From: Pezicula radicicola
Taxonomy: Eukaryota > Ascomycota > Leotiomycetes > Helotiales > Dermateaceae
Length of the DNA stretch: 64,000 nucleotides
Direction: 5' to 3'
NCBI GenBank assembly: GCA_003008705.1
Contig: PDUO01000003.1
Coordinates: 938,793 to 1,002,792, forward strand
Positions within the stretch are counted from its first letter, which is position 1. Every line of letters begins with the position of its first letter. Of the stretch, positions 1 to 13,512 are shown one piece after another. Both the position numbers and the translations under genes were made by a program. The notes beneath the pieces are model-generated. The model did no database searches, had not been told where the DNA came from, and worked only from the letters and a program-made list of their open reading frames with translations.

Positions 1-2363
1 GTAGCCACACTACTTCCACCACCAAAAACAGACAGCCGAGCGAGCACGACCTAGCCAACAAGATTCGACAATAATAATCCAAGCATTTTCTCCAGGGAAG
101 TATGGAGGCGACGAAATGCACGAGATGAGAAGAATAAAGTGGTGGCAGTGGCAGCGGCAGCGGCAGCGAAATTACATGCGACTCTTCTATTTCGCAATCA
201 TGGCTGTATTTGATCAGAATCGGAAGGTTTGCATATTGCATCGTAGCCTCGTTGGGGACCTGCACTCAATGCGAAACAGCCACTGTGCAGCCTTCCCGAC
301 GAATCGGGCATTTAGCAAAATTGTCATTTCCACCACCAAAACATGAACAAGCGAGGTCCGGTCGGTTCACCTTCTCTCAACAATAATATTCCCTACGATA
401 CGATACCATGGAATATTATATGACCAAGGTCGCAGTGCCTATATCTGCATCACTGCTGGTCCCTGAATATCTGCGGGGTGAAGCACCTAACTAACTACGT
501 ATTGTCTACTGGTAGACGCTACCCATTTATGCACTTCTTAAATCCCGATACAGGATGAATTTCGGGGTCAGGTGTCATCATCTGTCCGCTTGCAAGGAAC
601 AACAAGCTGTAGGAACGCATGACTTCGTATCAGAAGAGTCGTGCAACATGTCAAAAGGCAGACTCGACAGCTGCCAGTACTCGGGATTACGCCACGGTGT
701 GAACAAGTGTAACCACACCCAAAAGAGAAACAATTGGAATCATAATCCAGTTGGGAGGTTTTCCAAGAGTCCACACCCTCGGGTGAACATACATAAGGTA
801 TGAGCACAACAGAAGGCGTAAACTCCTCGGCACACTGCAGTGCATCTTCATCTTTGTCTCTCGGTTGGCTGTAAAGATGGGATACCTTTTTCTAGATGAT
901 CATTCTTCAGCGAGGCTATCGGAAATCATTTGTCATAATGTCTCTTCCCGTTTCGAATCTTGGAGAAGGACGGATGCGGATCGGATATGTAGTTGTCATT
1001 CTTTTGCTGCTTCTGGTACCTTGATTCCAACAGTTTGGTACTGGCGGCATGCATAAGGGAGAATACAATGCCTTCGATAGCGGGGTTGGTTTGCTAGTGG
1101 TATGAAAATAGGCCTGATACATGTCTGCTGTTTCTGTTATTTATATCTGCAGCACATCCTCCTCATGCGGTACGTCCTGTACATACTTACATACTTGCAT
1201 TGTGCCACCTACATGAACTGTACCCAAAGCCTTACTCTAGCTACGAAGTACGGGCTCCGCTACCTAACCCGATCAATGTAACAGACTAGGATTTCTGTAC
1301 ACCCAGCTTCTTGCTGGAACCGTGTACCTGGTTGGAGAGGGTTTGCAAAGTGATTGAGCAAGTCGTGTCGAGGTGGACGCAGTGGTACCCTACACCAAAA
1401 CAAAGCCTTACAATAAATTACTTGTTCCCTCGACGTCAATGACTTGCAGGACTTTTTATATTTTTACGAACTGCAGCATTTCCGAATGCAAGAACTGAGT
1501 GGTCCTTCAATTTCAACCTAGTCCCTTATTACTAGTGAATCACCAGATAGATGGTGCTGATAACGGTTATAGACTTAAAATATCTTTTTATGATTGCAAG
1601 TTATTAGATGTAGCGAAAAGTGTTAGCTTGAGAGAAAGAGAGCCTGGATTATTGAAAGTTTCCCTAGGAGGGAGAATATATTGGATGGTATGAATACCCG
1701 TGTCTTGTGTGCTGGAATTAGACAGGCCACACTAACTCACCCTCTTAAAATATTGAATAAAAAGATTCCAATGCTGGAAATGAGAAAATATTATAAGCCA
1801 TGAGTCCATTCTTCTCGAAGCATCGTCTGAAGGACTACATGCTATCAAAGACAAGCGACTTCCAAAAGTTGAGTGATCTAAAGGAAGTGAGTTAGCGACG
1901 ATGGTCCAATTTAACTGCCATTACCTCTTTTTGGTCGAACTACTCCTACTGCTTAAATTTCATTATTGACAGAAGTAACACTCCTGTGTACCTAGTACTA
2001 CCTGGTGTATGTTCGGCGTCGCTTAGCAATAGACGGAAATCCATCACCTATCATCAAGCGACAGCACATGCTCGCGTATAGATAAACTACCCTTCATACA
2101 GCTCTTAAACTACTCTACGCTGATAAAATATTTGTGTACTGACAAGTAAAGAGGCAAAGTACACCAATCCAGGCCAAGCATACGGTCTACCCACTCTATA
2201 TTCGTACCAATCGTATACATGTACAGTCATCCCATATCTTCACTCCTAAAATCAGTAAAAGTTTTGGTCCAAAAACGCCCCTTGCTGATGCCTAGTATTA
2301 TCATCAAAGAACAAAAGAGGAGGAAAAAAACTAATAACCATGAACCCTTCGTTATACTCTCCT
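1..2363. other. intergenic, no gene seen
   Basis: I see no supportable gene in these 2.4 kb. All open frames are under 120 codons, have unremarkable composition and no recognisable motif. Towards the right edge the sequence becomes AT-rich and should hold the 3' UTR and terminator of the hybrid histidine kinase, whose stop codon lies at 2364-2366. The far left may contain flank of a gene outside the window. Confidence 0.5.
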
Positions 2364-5300
2364 TCATCTCTTTTCCTTTTCTTTCCCCTTACCTAGTCGC
2401 TTATTCGGTGTGGAAGCTTCAACCCTTACGACGCTATTCAATCGCCTATTTCCATTTGGCGGTGAATTTTCAGATCCTGATCCCATCGACGCTATCGAAC
2501 GCGATACTCTTGGCGTTGATTTTGGTGAAAACATTTCTTCAGATGAACCAAACCCTAGTGTGACGTCTGCTTCAATGCTCATAGACTCTGAATTCTTTAA
2601 TGGTGATCCACGGCCGTTCATTAATCCGCTACCGCTTGTAATGCGTATGTTTTGAGGTGCTTCCGGGGTAGTAATTCCTGAACTGTCCCATGATGCGACA
2701 CTGGGAGACAATGCACCATTTGCCTCCTTTAGCACATCATTTGCTATGTGTTTTGCATCAGCCTGGAGGTTGGTTATCGGCAACGGAGCCTGCAGAGATG
2801 TTAACCACAATCATAAAAACAAAAACCTTAACCATCACTTACCTGGAGAAGGTATTGGTCAAGCTTCCTCTTGAGTATTCCAGATCTCACAGGTTTAGCC
2901 AAATAATCGTTCATGCCAGATTCCAGACACTTTTCTCGATCGCTAATAGTTTGCACAGTTAGCTAAATGAAACGGACAGAAGAACACTCAACATACCCTT
3001 GAATGGCGCTCGCAGTCATAGCAATTACCAAGATATTCCGAACATCCTCAAGCGGATCTTTTCGTAGAAGCTTTGTTGCTTCGTAACCATCCATCACGGG
3101 CATTTGAACATCCATCAATATGATATGATAAGGCTGACCATCCATTGCTTTTCTCCGTAAGCCTTCCACAGCCTCTAGCCCGTTCACATACGCATCAACA
3201 TGTTTGAAGCCTAGTTTCTGCATGAACTGGATCGCTATTCGCTGGTTTATTGGATTATCTTCAGCGATACAGATGCGCAACTCCTCTCTTGGGATGCCTG
3301 AGAAGTCTGTCGTAGGAATGGCGTTACGTTCTTCATGTTGGTTCATGTCTACTTCTTTTATTACTTTATCATGTTGATTAATGTCATTTTGAGTGTCCCC
3401 AGCTGAAGTTTCTGGGTCGGCTTTAGAGAAGCTGACAGTGAACCTGGAAGTCTCACGATTAGTATTCATTTATTAGACGGGTCTGATATTTTTACCATGC
3501 AGTAGTGCCCACACCCTCGACGCTTTCAAGCTCAATCTTCCCTCCCATCATCGACTCAATTAGTGATCTGCAAATGCTCAGGCCAAGACCACTGCCCCCA
3601 TATTTGCGGGCCGTGGAAGCATCGGCTTGCGAGAAGGGCTTAAATAGATTGGCGAGTTTGTTTGGCGGTATACCAATACCAGTATCCTTGACCCAGAATG
3701 TGAGTTGTACAGCTTCCTTGGTTTCCCAGTCCGTTTTTGCACCAATCGTGATTGATCCTTCCTCGGTAAATTTGAGACTGTTCCCTATTAGATTGCCGAG
3801 TACTTGGTGAAGTCGAACTGGGTCTCCGAATATCAAAGAGTTAGGTAAATGTATGTCTTGAATGATCTCGACATTCTTGGCACTGTTCTTATCCCTATTA
3901 CTGTAGGACACAGACCGAATAACCTCTCGAATCATCTCATCGGCGTTAAAGGCCACAATAAATAACTTCATCTTATCTGCCTCCATCTTCGAGAAATCTA
4001 GGATGTCATTTATTACTGTTAGGAGAAGATCGGCCGACACACGTATCGAATCAGCCATCTCAGCTTGGTCTTTGCGCAGATCACTATCTTTAAGCAGCTC
4101 GGAGTTTCCAATAACACCATTGAGCGGCGTCCGAAGCTCGTGCGAGACGTTAGCAAGGAAAATTGATTTGGCTTTAGCTGCCTCTTCAGCAAGCTGAACG
4201 TTTCTGAGGGCCTCTGCTTCAGCCGTCTTCGCCTTTGCTTCAGCTTCGATGGATTTTGCTAGAGCCGTCTTCTGCATATCGACCATAGAAATGTTAGATG
4301 CAGACACCTTCTCAATAGCTTTAAGAGTCAGAGCGTTTGAATAACTAATGCCAATCTGATTGACAAGTAACTGAAGCACGGTCAAGTTTCTATCAGTGAA
4401 GACGTTGGGCTGGCCTTCAAGATAAAGTACTCCCAGCAATGGCTTCGAGCCATGGCTTATTGGTATTGCAATGACCGCTCTCCCCAAACTATGCTGGTCT
4501 GACCATCTTTCACTGACATTGCTGAAGCGTTCGTCGTGGATGAGGTTGGGAAGAAATACTGTCTCCCTAAACCGAGTGCAATAGATAATCACGTTTTCTG
4601 CTACAAGGCTGGATTCCTGAACAGGGAGACCTGGTATGTGTGCTTCTGCCCCTTTATCAGGATCGCCACTCGCAGCAATACTCCATCCGATAGGGTCATC
4701 TTCCTCAACCACAATTGCCGCTAGCTCTGCTAGACCACCACAATTTTGCAGTATGATCTCGCACATAGTCTTCAATAGTTCATTGATCTGAAGCACGCTC
4801 GAGATGACCTGGGACGATTCGAGGATGGATGTTAAGTCGAGCATGTCAAGTGCAGGCAAACCACCCCCAACTTCGGGCCTAGCGGATCCCCCTTGCCACG
4901 CATCGATCCTGTCCCCTTTGGTCTCCGTCACAGAGTCACGAGTTTGTCTACGATCTTCATTCTCATCACCCTCGAGGGTCTGGTACTGAACCGGCGCCGA
5001 GTCTCCAGCGAAGTCTGTCTGGACGCCTATATCAGCCGTCCGTAAATTCCTTGTAGGGCCTTGCAGGAGAAGACTGTGTAGATCCTCGATGTACTTTGCT
5101 ACCCCAGTAGCACCGAACTGTCGATAAAGCATGATCGCTTCTCGCAAGGCTGCCTTTGCTGGTCGCCTCGATCTCTGGCGAAGAAAGAAGCCAGCTAAAA
5201 GGTAATTCCCTAATGCCTCCTCAAAGATAAAGTTTTGAGCAGATGCGTGATCTAAAACCTCCTCGTAGAAGCGGAGAGCTTGACTATGGTCATCCTCCAT

Positions 5301-8300
5301 TTCAGCAAGCTGAGCGGCAAGGAGTTTAGACCATGCGAAATAATTGACATCTGTAACGAGCTGCCAATCCTCAATCTTCTTCTTAAAGTACTTCACCTGC
5401 TTCTTGACTTTAATGATCTCTTGGCGAAGTTCTTCCTCCGTAAACTCACTCTTTCCTTCTGAACGTTCCTTTATTGGTGAGGTAAGCGTATTTAGAGTCC
5501 GCCGTGGATCATGCAATCGATTCCAGAGTTGACCGGCCAATGAAATACCCTGGAAAAACATAACCAATCGAGAATTACGTATAGACCAGAGAGATTCGAT
5601 CTTCTCCAAGCATGAGGTTCCGACATCCACAGCTCTTGAATAGTGGCCGTATAAGAAAAGTGGAACGATTTCCATACTTCGGTATAACACTATAGGACGC
5701 TCGTTATTTTTAACGGAGTCTGTTAGCCAGGCGCAATAAAGTTCGGAGTTAAAGCTCTCGTCACTCATGATTTCTGAGGCATTCTCTATAGAAGTCTTTC
5801 CTTGAAGGGAGCGGCATAATTGTCGGACGCTGATCAGCATTGTGCCACCACGAGTGTCATGCTGCCAGTTAGGAACTTCCTCACAACCGTAGGTGCAAAA
5901 TGATTCTAGATCGGAAAGGTGATCCGACGCAAAGAATTTAAGTAATGAAACGAGTCCGAAGTGGAGGATCGTTGATATTCTATCACCGGCTTGTATGGTA
6001 TACTCGAGCGTTCCTTCTAGTTGGCCCATGGAAGTTTGCAAAGGATGTTGGACTGCGAAAATCTTAGCAACATATGTCAAACAGAGCAGAATGAAAATAC
6101 TTACCGTGGCCTACGAACATGCTATAAACCGTATTGCCGCGACCCATTGTGAAAGGATCTCGCCACCGGTCCATAAGTTCAAGGGAAATGTTTCCAAGCT
6201 CACTAGCAAACTTTATCATGTTAAATCTTGCAATGGATATCATAGCAAGGTGGAGATAAGCCATTCCAGCTTGAGGAAAAGCCCCGTGGCAGACATGCGT
6301 GTTGATCATTACCAACGACATTTGATAAAAGGTCAGAGTGTTGGACCAGAATGCAGCGCTAATAGTTTCGACAAGGACAGCGCCAACAGCGCTAAGGTTT
6401 GAATCGGTCGTCATTGACCTGTTAATCAGTTCCTGCCGATCTATAGATTGAATCTTAAGCGAAAGGCGTTCGAACTCTGCATCGCATTTGTCGAAGCTTG
6501 GCTCATTGTCAAATTCGATATTTAAGGCTTTTAGACAGTGCTTCAATGAGTGAAATGCAGCTCCAGAGTCTCCCTCTTGTGAGTAGATCCGGGATTGGAG
6601 GACCCGACACGGCGCTGTGAATATGGAATTAGTAACTTATGCTGAATGAGACGGCAGCTGCCAAGATATGATCTAGAAACACAAGTATATCCCAAAGTTG
6701 CAAACTCCGTTTCGAAACAGGAATTAACTTTGTGAGTACGTACCTTGGTCAACAGCTGTTCTTGCGTTGGAGAAGACTATGTGAATAAGTCTCTTGGCTT
6801 CCTCATACTGGCCCATATACAGATAACATTCTGACGCGCGAATGTGCAGAGCGAGTGTCTCATCGTAGTAGCAATCAGCAGCTCCATCATCAATCCATGG
6901 CGAGGGCTGCAAAAGCGCAAAGCAGTTGGCATAGTACTTCGCAGCGGTTGGTCTTGCACCGCTTTCAGCTGCTGACTGGGCACAGTCGAAGAGTACTTTT
7001 CTGAAAGATTGCCTGTGCATCACCCTTTGATTTATTACGTCAATTGACTCTGAGATATGAGACGCCGTGACATCACGGTATCGTTCATCTGAAACATAGT
7101 ATTTGCTGAGCGTTTGTGCGACAATGAAGTGCATCTTAGCACTATTGCCATCTCTTAGAGTTTTGGCAGCTTGAATGTATCGATCGTGTGCAAAGCGAAA
7201 GCGATCATCATCTTGTGTTGGAACAATGATATGTGCTTGAATAGCTGCTTGTAACCCTCCTATGGCGTCCTGTTCAGAACGTGAGACCAAGTCGGGCGAG
7301 TCGAGTTCTCTTGAAGAATTGTCGTCCTCATAGTGGAACTCTCCGTTTATTAGTCTTTGCACCAGTTCAAAGGAGAAGGAAGTGCCTAGTAAAGATGCCC
7401 AAGCAAGTATCGATCTCGAGGAAGCCGGCAATTCGTTGAGTCTATTATCAATGAATTTGTGATCTAGTGTGTCATGATAGTCTGCAGTCTCGAATTGCTT
7501 GAAGATGCGATCGAGATCATAACGCCATACTGAATCGCCATAGTCATACCATATGCTAGTGAAAGGATAAGATCAGCGTGGGCCCTTCATCATCAACATG
7601 TTACAAATATTGCATAAGGGTAGAAGATTACCATTGTTTTCTGTGACATGTATCTAACATCTCTCTCATATAAAATGGATTACCAGCTGTCTTGGATTGT
7701 ATTACGGCTGCCAATGGTATGATTTCGTGCATTGGACGACAGAGGGCAAGCGCAACGTATTGCACTATATCGTCTTCACTTAGCGGCCGTAGTTCAATTC
7801 TCGTAATTCCAACACCACAGGCTCTTATGTACTCTGGAACATGTTAGACCTGCCACAAATAGTAGGGTACTGGGGGCGCAAACTGATACCCTCAGTATTA
7901 GGAGGTTCTAAGATGGCTTTGATCCGCGCAGGAAGTATCTCATCGGGGCGGTATGTGACCATCAAAACTAGTTTCATTCGAGCAGCCACAATCTGAGTGA
8001 TTAAATCCAAAGATTCGTCATCAGCAAATTGTAAATCATCTAAACACAAACATATAAACTTGTGCTGTGTGAATACTCGCAGTACGTCAAGAAAAGTATT
8101 TAGCAGCCGGGTACTTTTTGTGGACGAGCCTGCACGAAGGAAGTCTTGGGAGCTTTGCACGCCAAGAGCCACGCTATGGGTATATGTGCTATTCCTACGA
8201 GAGCTCGCTGACGACGAAGCGCGCTGGCCCATACCTTGTTGGATGCTTTTATTATAGGCCTGTGATGCGCGCTTCTGGGGCGAAATGTTAGGGCCCAGGA

Positions 8301-10773
8301 GAAATTCTGGTAAGCCCAAGACTTTGTGCAACATTGGCCAGGCCGGACGAACATATTGCTTGAGAAGCTGGTGAAATGCAGTATCGGTGTTGCTCTCGGA
8401 GAAAACCTGCTTGAACAAAGTAGATAGGATCTTTAAGACAGGGCCGAAAGGCGTCTTCTTTGTTTGGTCAAACTTTGAACTTGCAAAGTAGCCTCTTCGT
8501 CTCGCCTAAGAGAAATGGAGTCAGTAACAGTACATTTGTATATTGGATGAGGACAACTTTGTAGGAGAACCAGAAAGAACAAAGCGCAGCATTACCTCGA
8601 CCTGGACAGATTGTACCAGGCAGCTTTTGCCAAGCCCTGCAGCTCCAGCAATACTGACAACCTCGCAACGCCCCTTCCTACGGAATTTGTGCGTGTTCCG
8701 CTGGCTCGTAAGGCTTCCAGCACCATCTGAGCTTGATCTCTGGCCCTCGGCCATGCTCTCAACGCCCGACCTAGCTTCCAAACTCAATGCAGATATCTTC
8801 TCCCATGGTTTAAGATTTGACCCAGACCGAGAAGCATTTGAACGAATGGACTCATGGCTCCCAAGTGAATTAAGCTGAGACTGTGCTGAGGATTGAAAAT
8901 GATCCGAGCTGCTATCTGCAAACCCCCTGAGTTCTCTAGAACCAGTTCCATGAGTTATTGAGCTACTCCGGTCTGCAGAGCTAATGTTGTCTCCTTCGCT
9001 TGATATCGAGAGGTCCCCTTCACCTGCCATCTATATCGCCATATCGTTAGCAACTACCTATACTAGAACAGACAAAAACCTTGCATTTCTCGAGCGAGCT
9101 TCGGGCACTAAATCGAATTCGACTTGAGAGCACCTTTGACTCCGGTCTTTGTCAGCCTTCGAGATACGGAGCCTCCAAGCATTCAGTTGTGATCCAACCC
9201 ATCAGGCTGCTCTTAACACATGCGCAGAAAACCAATCCAGGTGCATCTCTTCCAAAGGCCGTTCTTAAAATATCGCGAGTTATAAAAGAAAGAATTATCT
9301 TACCAGTCCGCCAAGGGCTGCTTCAAAATCTTCAGGGTTGGACAAGCTAGATCCCGATGAGAGGCTGTGGACGTCCTGTCTTTGCGCTGCAAGATGCCTC
9401 TGAGAAACTTTATCTATGATTTTCACAATTTCGTCATGTTCACCTTTTCTACCTATCATAGTGGTAGGAAGGATGAAAAATGATGAGATGTCTTTAGTGG
9501 CGATCTGCCAATATTTGAGAGCTGCTGAATTGCCATCGCCAAGAAGTCTCTGAACTTCTAGAAGATCATACCGGAGTCCACTAGCAGAATGGTAGCGATC
9601 GCCAATGGCCTTTGCTGTCATCTTCTGAATTATTTTCCCAACAACATCAGGTATATCGAGCCTTACACTAGAGACCGTCGGCACCCTTCGTCCGAGAACT
9701 CCTTGGATGATATCCATAGGAGTTTCGCCATCAAAGGCAGGCTGTTGAGTAAGAAGCGTCCAAAACAAAATGCCAAGTGAGTATATGTCGGTTCGGCTAT
9801 CAGGCTCCGCAGGCATACGACCGGTTTGCTCGGGACTCATGTAAGACAACTTCGTTTTGGCCCCAATCTCTTTCGAAAGGGTAGACCATCCAGTACTTGT
9901 AAGGCCATGTTCAAACGTACGAAGTCCAGAGCCAAAATTGATAAGTTTCACTCTCCCGGTCTCGACATTCATATGAAAAGCATCGCCTCTGATTTCGCCG
10001 TGTACTATCCGTTGACCGTGATGCAGGACTTCCAGGCATTCGGTTGCACCAACGGCAAACTCGAGGAACGTCTGCAGCGGTATCTGCTCGGGAGGTGTAA
10101 ACATCTCATCCCGGAATGCCTGGTATTTATCTCCAGCCTTCCGACCTTTGTACCATGCCGGACCATAGTCTATATATTTTGGAAGGATGTTGGGGCCCGG
10201 ATGCTCGAAAATGCAAACAACAATGGGCCCCTTGTCTCCCTGCTGACTCGGTAGTCGCAGGATGTCTATGGGTCTTGCAATGTGGTTCCCATCGGGATCA
10301 ACAGACTTTGTCAGGCTCTTGCAAATGTAATATGCTCGCTCCTCCCGTAGAGCATGGGTTGAGATGCGCGCAACAACAGCCGTGCTGTCCTGCTCTGTAC
10401 CTTCATCGCAAGATGTCGCCGACTCACTGCCATCCTCACTCCCTGCCTGTTGATCTGTTCGTCTCCGCGAGAAAGCACTGGATGGGCTTCGCTTCGAGGT
10501 TTGTATAGATTGAAGATTGGTCGCATGTTGTTTACCAGAGCGGACCGCGTTCCTCGTTCCAAAGACTTGCCTACAGTGGTGGTTAAGAGATTTGTCTCAG
10601 ACAGCATGGCATATATATTTTCTTGAGCCTTACCAGTTGTCATAGCTTGAGTGGAAGGGCAGCTTTGATTCATCCCACGTGTATCCAGGCGCGACGGTTC
10701 GCAGTCGCTCAAACAAGAGCTTGGGGGGATCTAGATCCTGTCGTTCGTCCCCCACAAGAGTGGCACCGTCCAT
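2364..10773 (-). CDS. group X-type hybrid histidine kinase (pseudokinase-AAA-GAF-HisKA-HATPase-REC)
   Basis: Two-component sensor kinase, probably cytoplasmic because no membrane segment is visible. Exons (complement): 10634-10773, 9304-10570, 8596-9030, 7890-8505, 7632-7833, 6744-7555, 6105-6614, 3496-6052, 2997-3443, 2843-2942, 2364-2789. All phases agree and give about 2503 residues. Domains in order: a Ser/Thr kinase-like fold (about 130-400) with HGE in place of HRD and NFG in place of DFG; a P-loop ATPase with GAAGLGKS near 598 and LCLDDLQ near 769; helical repeats; GAF (about 1750-1910); HisKA with the phospho-acceptor His of SHELRTPLNG near 1965; HATPase with DTGIGIP and GGSGLGL; and a receiver with phospho-Asp in LMDVQMP near 2291 and Lys in LAKPV. 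This order matches the group X hybrid kinases (Mak2/Mak3-like), which are linked to oxidative-stress phosphorelay. Phosphate would pass His to Asp and then to an HPt protein. The final exon is a Ser-rich tail. The start is the first ATG, followed by MDGATLVGDE. Confidence 0.93.
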
Positions 10774-11862
10774 CTTATCTTAAGTTGTGGTGTCTCAAGT
10801 CATCGCCAACGGGGCATTGCTTCGTTTACACGAGATTCGTAAGGCTGAAGGCTGAAGGCTGAAGGCTAGAGATTTGCTTTACGAGTTGCGATCGATATCT
10901 CTTGCGGCTTGGGGATCGCTCGATCTAGGATCGGGGAGCCTGAGGTCCTCGGGTGGATGCTGTTGACAGGGCTCGCAGGCTCGCAGGACAGGGCAAGAGC
11001 AAGGTGGTGCGTGAAAAACGCGAAGTGACGTAGTAGTAGGACCAGTCGGTGTCGGACTAGGCCCTGTGCGGCCAAAACGCAGGCTAAGCGAAAAGCCTGG
11101 CTGTTTACTTCCAAGCTTGCAGATAATTTACGACAGTTCGGATTTTGCAAGATCGAAAGGTCCTCAGAAATATCTTAGAAAGTACTATCACATTTGCTTC
11201 CGTACCCTCTACACCTTCCAAAAGTCTACTACAGTACTACTGTACTGCCGTGTTGAAGAATGACAACTCATCGGCTTGGTATCCCTGCAAAACCCGGTAG
11301 ATCATCGATGAGTCTCCTGCACGTGCGAGCATCACGACATCATGGGGAAGACATGTCATGACCATCGACTATTCACTTGAATAATAAGCACTTGCTCCTT
11401 TTAGCAATTGGCAGAAAGGGAAGCCAGATTAAACCCAAAAGACTCGGACTCTCCTACAAAGAGTTTCCCGATCATAGTATATAGATAGCTACACGCAGTT
11501 GCGATGCAAATTGTCAATGGAAGTCTATGCCGAGAAAACGCTGACCATGGCAATGTAACAAGTGCATCTTTTGCCTTATCATCGAAAATTTGCCTATGCT
11601 CATGACTAATTGATAGAAAAATGCTCTTGGAATTCAAGGACAATCCCACCTACTAAGACAGCATAATAGCTCCAACACAATCAGTAGAAGTTGAAAGAAG
11701 ACAACAATACAGAGCAGTTATACAATTGCATGCTGCGACGCACTGGCCCCCTTTTTAACCGAACGGATCAATTTTCAGCCTTGCCGAGCCTTGCTTGCAA
11801 CGTCACGGACAAAGATAACAGCTCGAGTAATAATTTATTGAACAATAGCCTTCCACGCGACA
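10774..11862. other. divergent intergenic region between the histidine kinase and the Use1 gene
   Basis: About 1.1 kb between two start codons that face away from each other, so it should hold both promoters and 5' leaders. It contains a short heptanucleotide repeat at 10841-10867, described separately. Open frames here are short and unconvincing. No other structure was recognised. Confidence 0.55.
10841..10867. repeat. tandem heptanucleotide repeat (AAGGCTG)n
   Basis: AAGGCTG is repeated nearly four times without interruption, 68 to 94 bases upstream of the histidine kinase ATG, so probably in its 5' leader or core promoter. It may vary in length between strains. Confidence 0.85.
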
Positions 11863-12846
11863 ATGGCCAGATTATCAACAGTAACAGTCGGCGCTACATC
11901 TCGCGATTCCACAAGCATAAGTCTATCACGCCTCCTCTCCCGACTGCGCGAGCAACTCATCGACCCCGACGAAGCTACCAAAAAACAGCTGACGAGCTGT
12001 AGTCTTGAGCGCGAGAAGGTCGCAGAGAATGTTGAGTACGCGCGCACGTTGTTGGTTACGCTGGAGCAGGATGCCTCGGGGATAAAAGTATTGAGTCGAA
12101 GGCAGGAGGTGCAGGCGGATTTGGTGAGGAAGAGAGGGCAAATTGAAAGATTTCAGGAAGTTTTGGGGGAGCTTGAGGCAGTACGTTGCGCCTGGTTTTG
12201 TGGCCTTGAAGCAGGGCTCCCATAATGTTGTACATCCATACTAATAGCTTATTTTATCGAACAGGTCGCAGAAAATTCAGACGAAGAGGACAGTTCAGAG
12301 GGAGAAGACATTTTGGGCGAGGACACACCGCCAGAAACAGATGATCAGGCGTCCCAGGCAGACTCAATACACGACAACGCAATCTACGATACCGGAGATC
12401 CAGTTCCACAGCCGAGCGACCCAGACCCCGAGCCCATACCAATCACAGAACCTGAACCCACCTCCGTCCTTCGCTCCCGCTTTCCTCAGCCGCCCGCAGC
12501 TACCTCTGCTATGTCAACAGCAACCTCCGAAGCTCTTCTAACACACAACCGTACCGAACAAGAAGCTCTCACTACCTCTCTCCTCTCTATGGCTGCCCAG
12601 CTGAAGCAGCAATCTCGCGCATTCGCTGCGAGCTTAGAGGACGAGAAAGGAATTTTGGAAAACACGGGCGCAGTGCTAGATCGGAATGAGAGTGGGATGG
12701 AAGCCGCACAGAGACGGATGCGATCTTTAACTGGAATGACAGAGGGAAGAGGTTGGTGGGGCAGAATGTTGATATATGCTTGGATTGCTGGACTTTGGGT
12801 TATCGCCCTTGTGATTGTTTTTGTGCTGCCGAAGTTGAGATTTTAA
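11863..12846 (+). CDS. USE1: Use1-type SNARE, Golgi-to-ER retrograde fusion
   Basis: Exons 11863-12180 and 12265-12846, 299 residues. The intron has a GTACGT donor and an AACAG acceptor. The protein has an N-terminal helical region (1-106), an acidic, Pro-rich linker, a SNARE-like amphipathic helix (about 215-270, starting near LTHNRTEQEALT) and one C-terminal membrane anchor (about 277-296) ending in VLPKLRF. This tail-anchored layout, with a PKL-type end, fits the Use1/p31 family (Pfam Use1), an ER SNARE that acts with Sec20, Ufe1 and Sec22 in fusion of COPI vesicles at the ER. The family call rests on architecture and motif memory. The start is the first ATG, MARLSTVT. Confidence 0.82.
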
Positions 12847-13512
12847 CTGGAGAACATAGATACTATTGGCGATGGAGCATGGAGTCTCTGGGTCTGATGG
12901 GTTGGGAAATGCGACTGGGAGTTGGAGGGGAGTGTTGAAGTGTAAGATTTCTGCCCTTTTAGTCTTGTAGATGGCTTTGTACATTAGACGATTATACTTA
13001 GCGATATTTTTGTCTAGGATACCATGGAAGCATAAGTTGACTTTCCAGATTATGATTCGAGTCAGCCAGAAGCTTCTGCCTTCTTCTCACTTCATCAAAC
13101 AACCTGACGCCCCTGCTTGCCATGATCAAATACTCTAGATTTTACTGATTGTGTGCTGAGTACGTCATGGAATTCTACTATCCAAAGGGACATATACATA
13201 CGCATGTAAGTAACTGGCAGAACGCCAGTGTTCAAGGCGTCGCCAGACATGTCTTCGATTTAGCTTCATAAGAGGCAGTCACAACCACAATTATAAGTGT
13301 AAAAATAACATTTATTATTTCTGCTAAATAGATCATCGTGCTCACTACCAGGGCTCTAAATTAAGTCTGCTGTTATGGATGTAAAAAGGCATATGAACCC
13401 GCTGATAAACTATCCGCGAAATAGAACCCGGTTTGGCTCCTGTCGACAGTAGAAGAGAAGTCAACTTGAATTGAGGCATCGCCATAAAATGCTTCCCCCA
13501 TCTATCACCACC
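12847..13512. other. convergent intergenic region
   Basis: 666 bases between two stop codons that face each other, those of the Use1 gene and the BRCT/WGR-like gene. It should hold both 3' UTRs. It is AT-rich, with several AATAAA-like stretches, for example near 13303-13330. No gene seen. Confidence 0.5.

Noticed and set aside
11863..12225. First Use1 exon read as a separate 120-residue protein
   Set aside because: A GTACGT donor at 12181 and an in-phase acceptor at 12264 join it to the SNARE exon; the tail after 12180 is intron.
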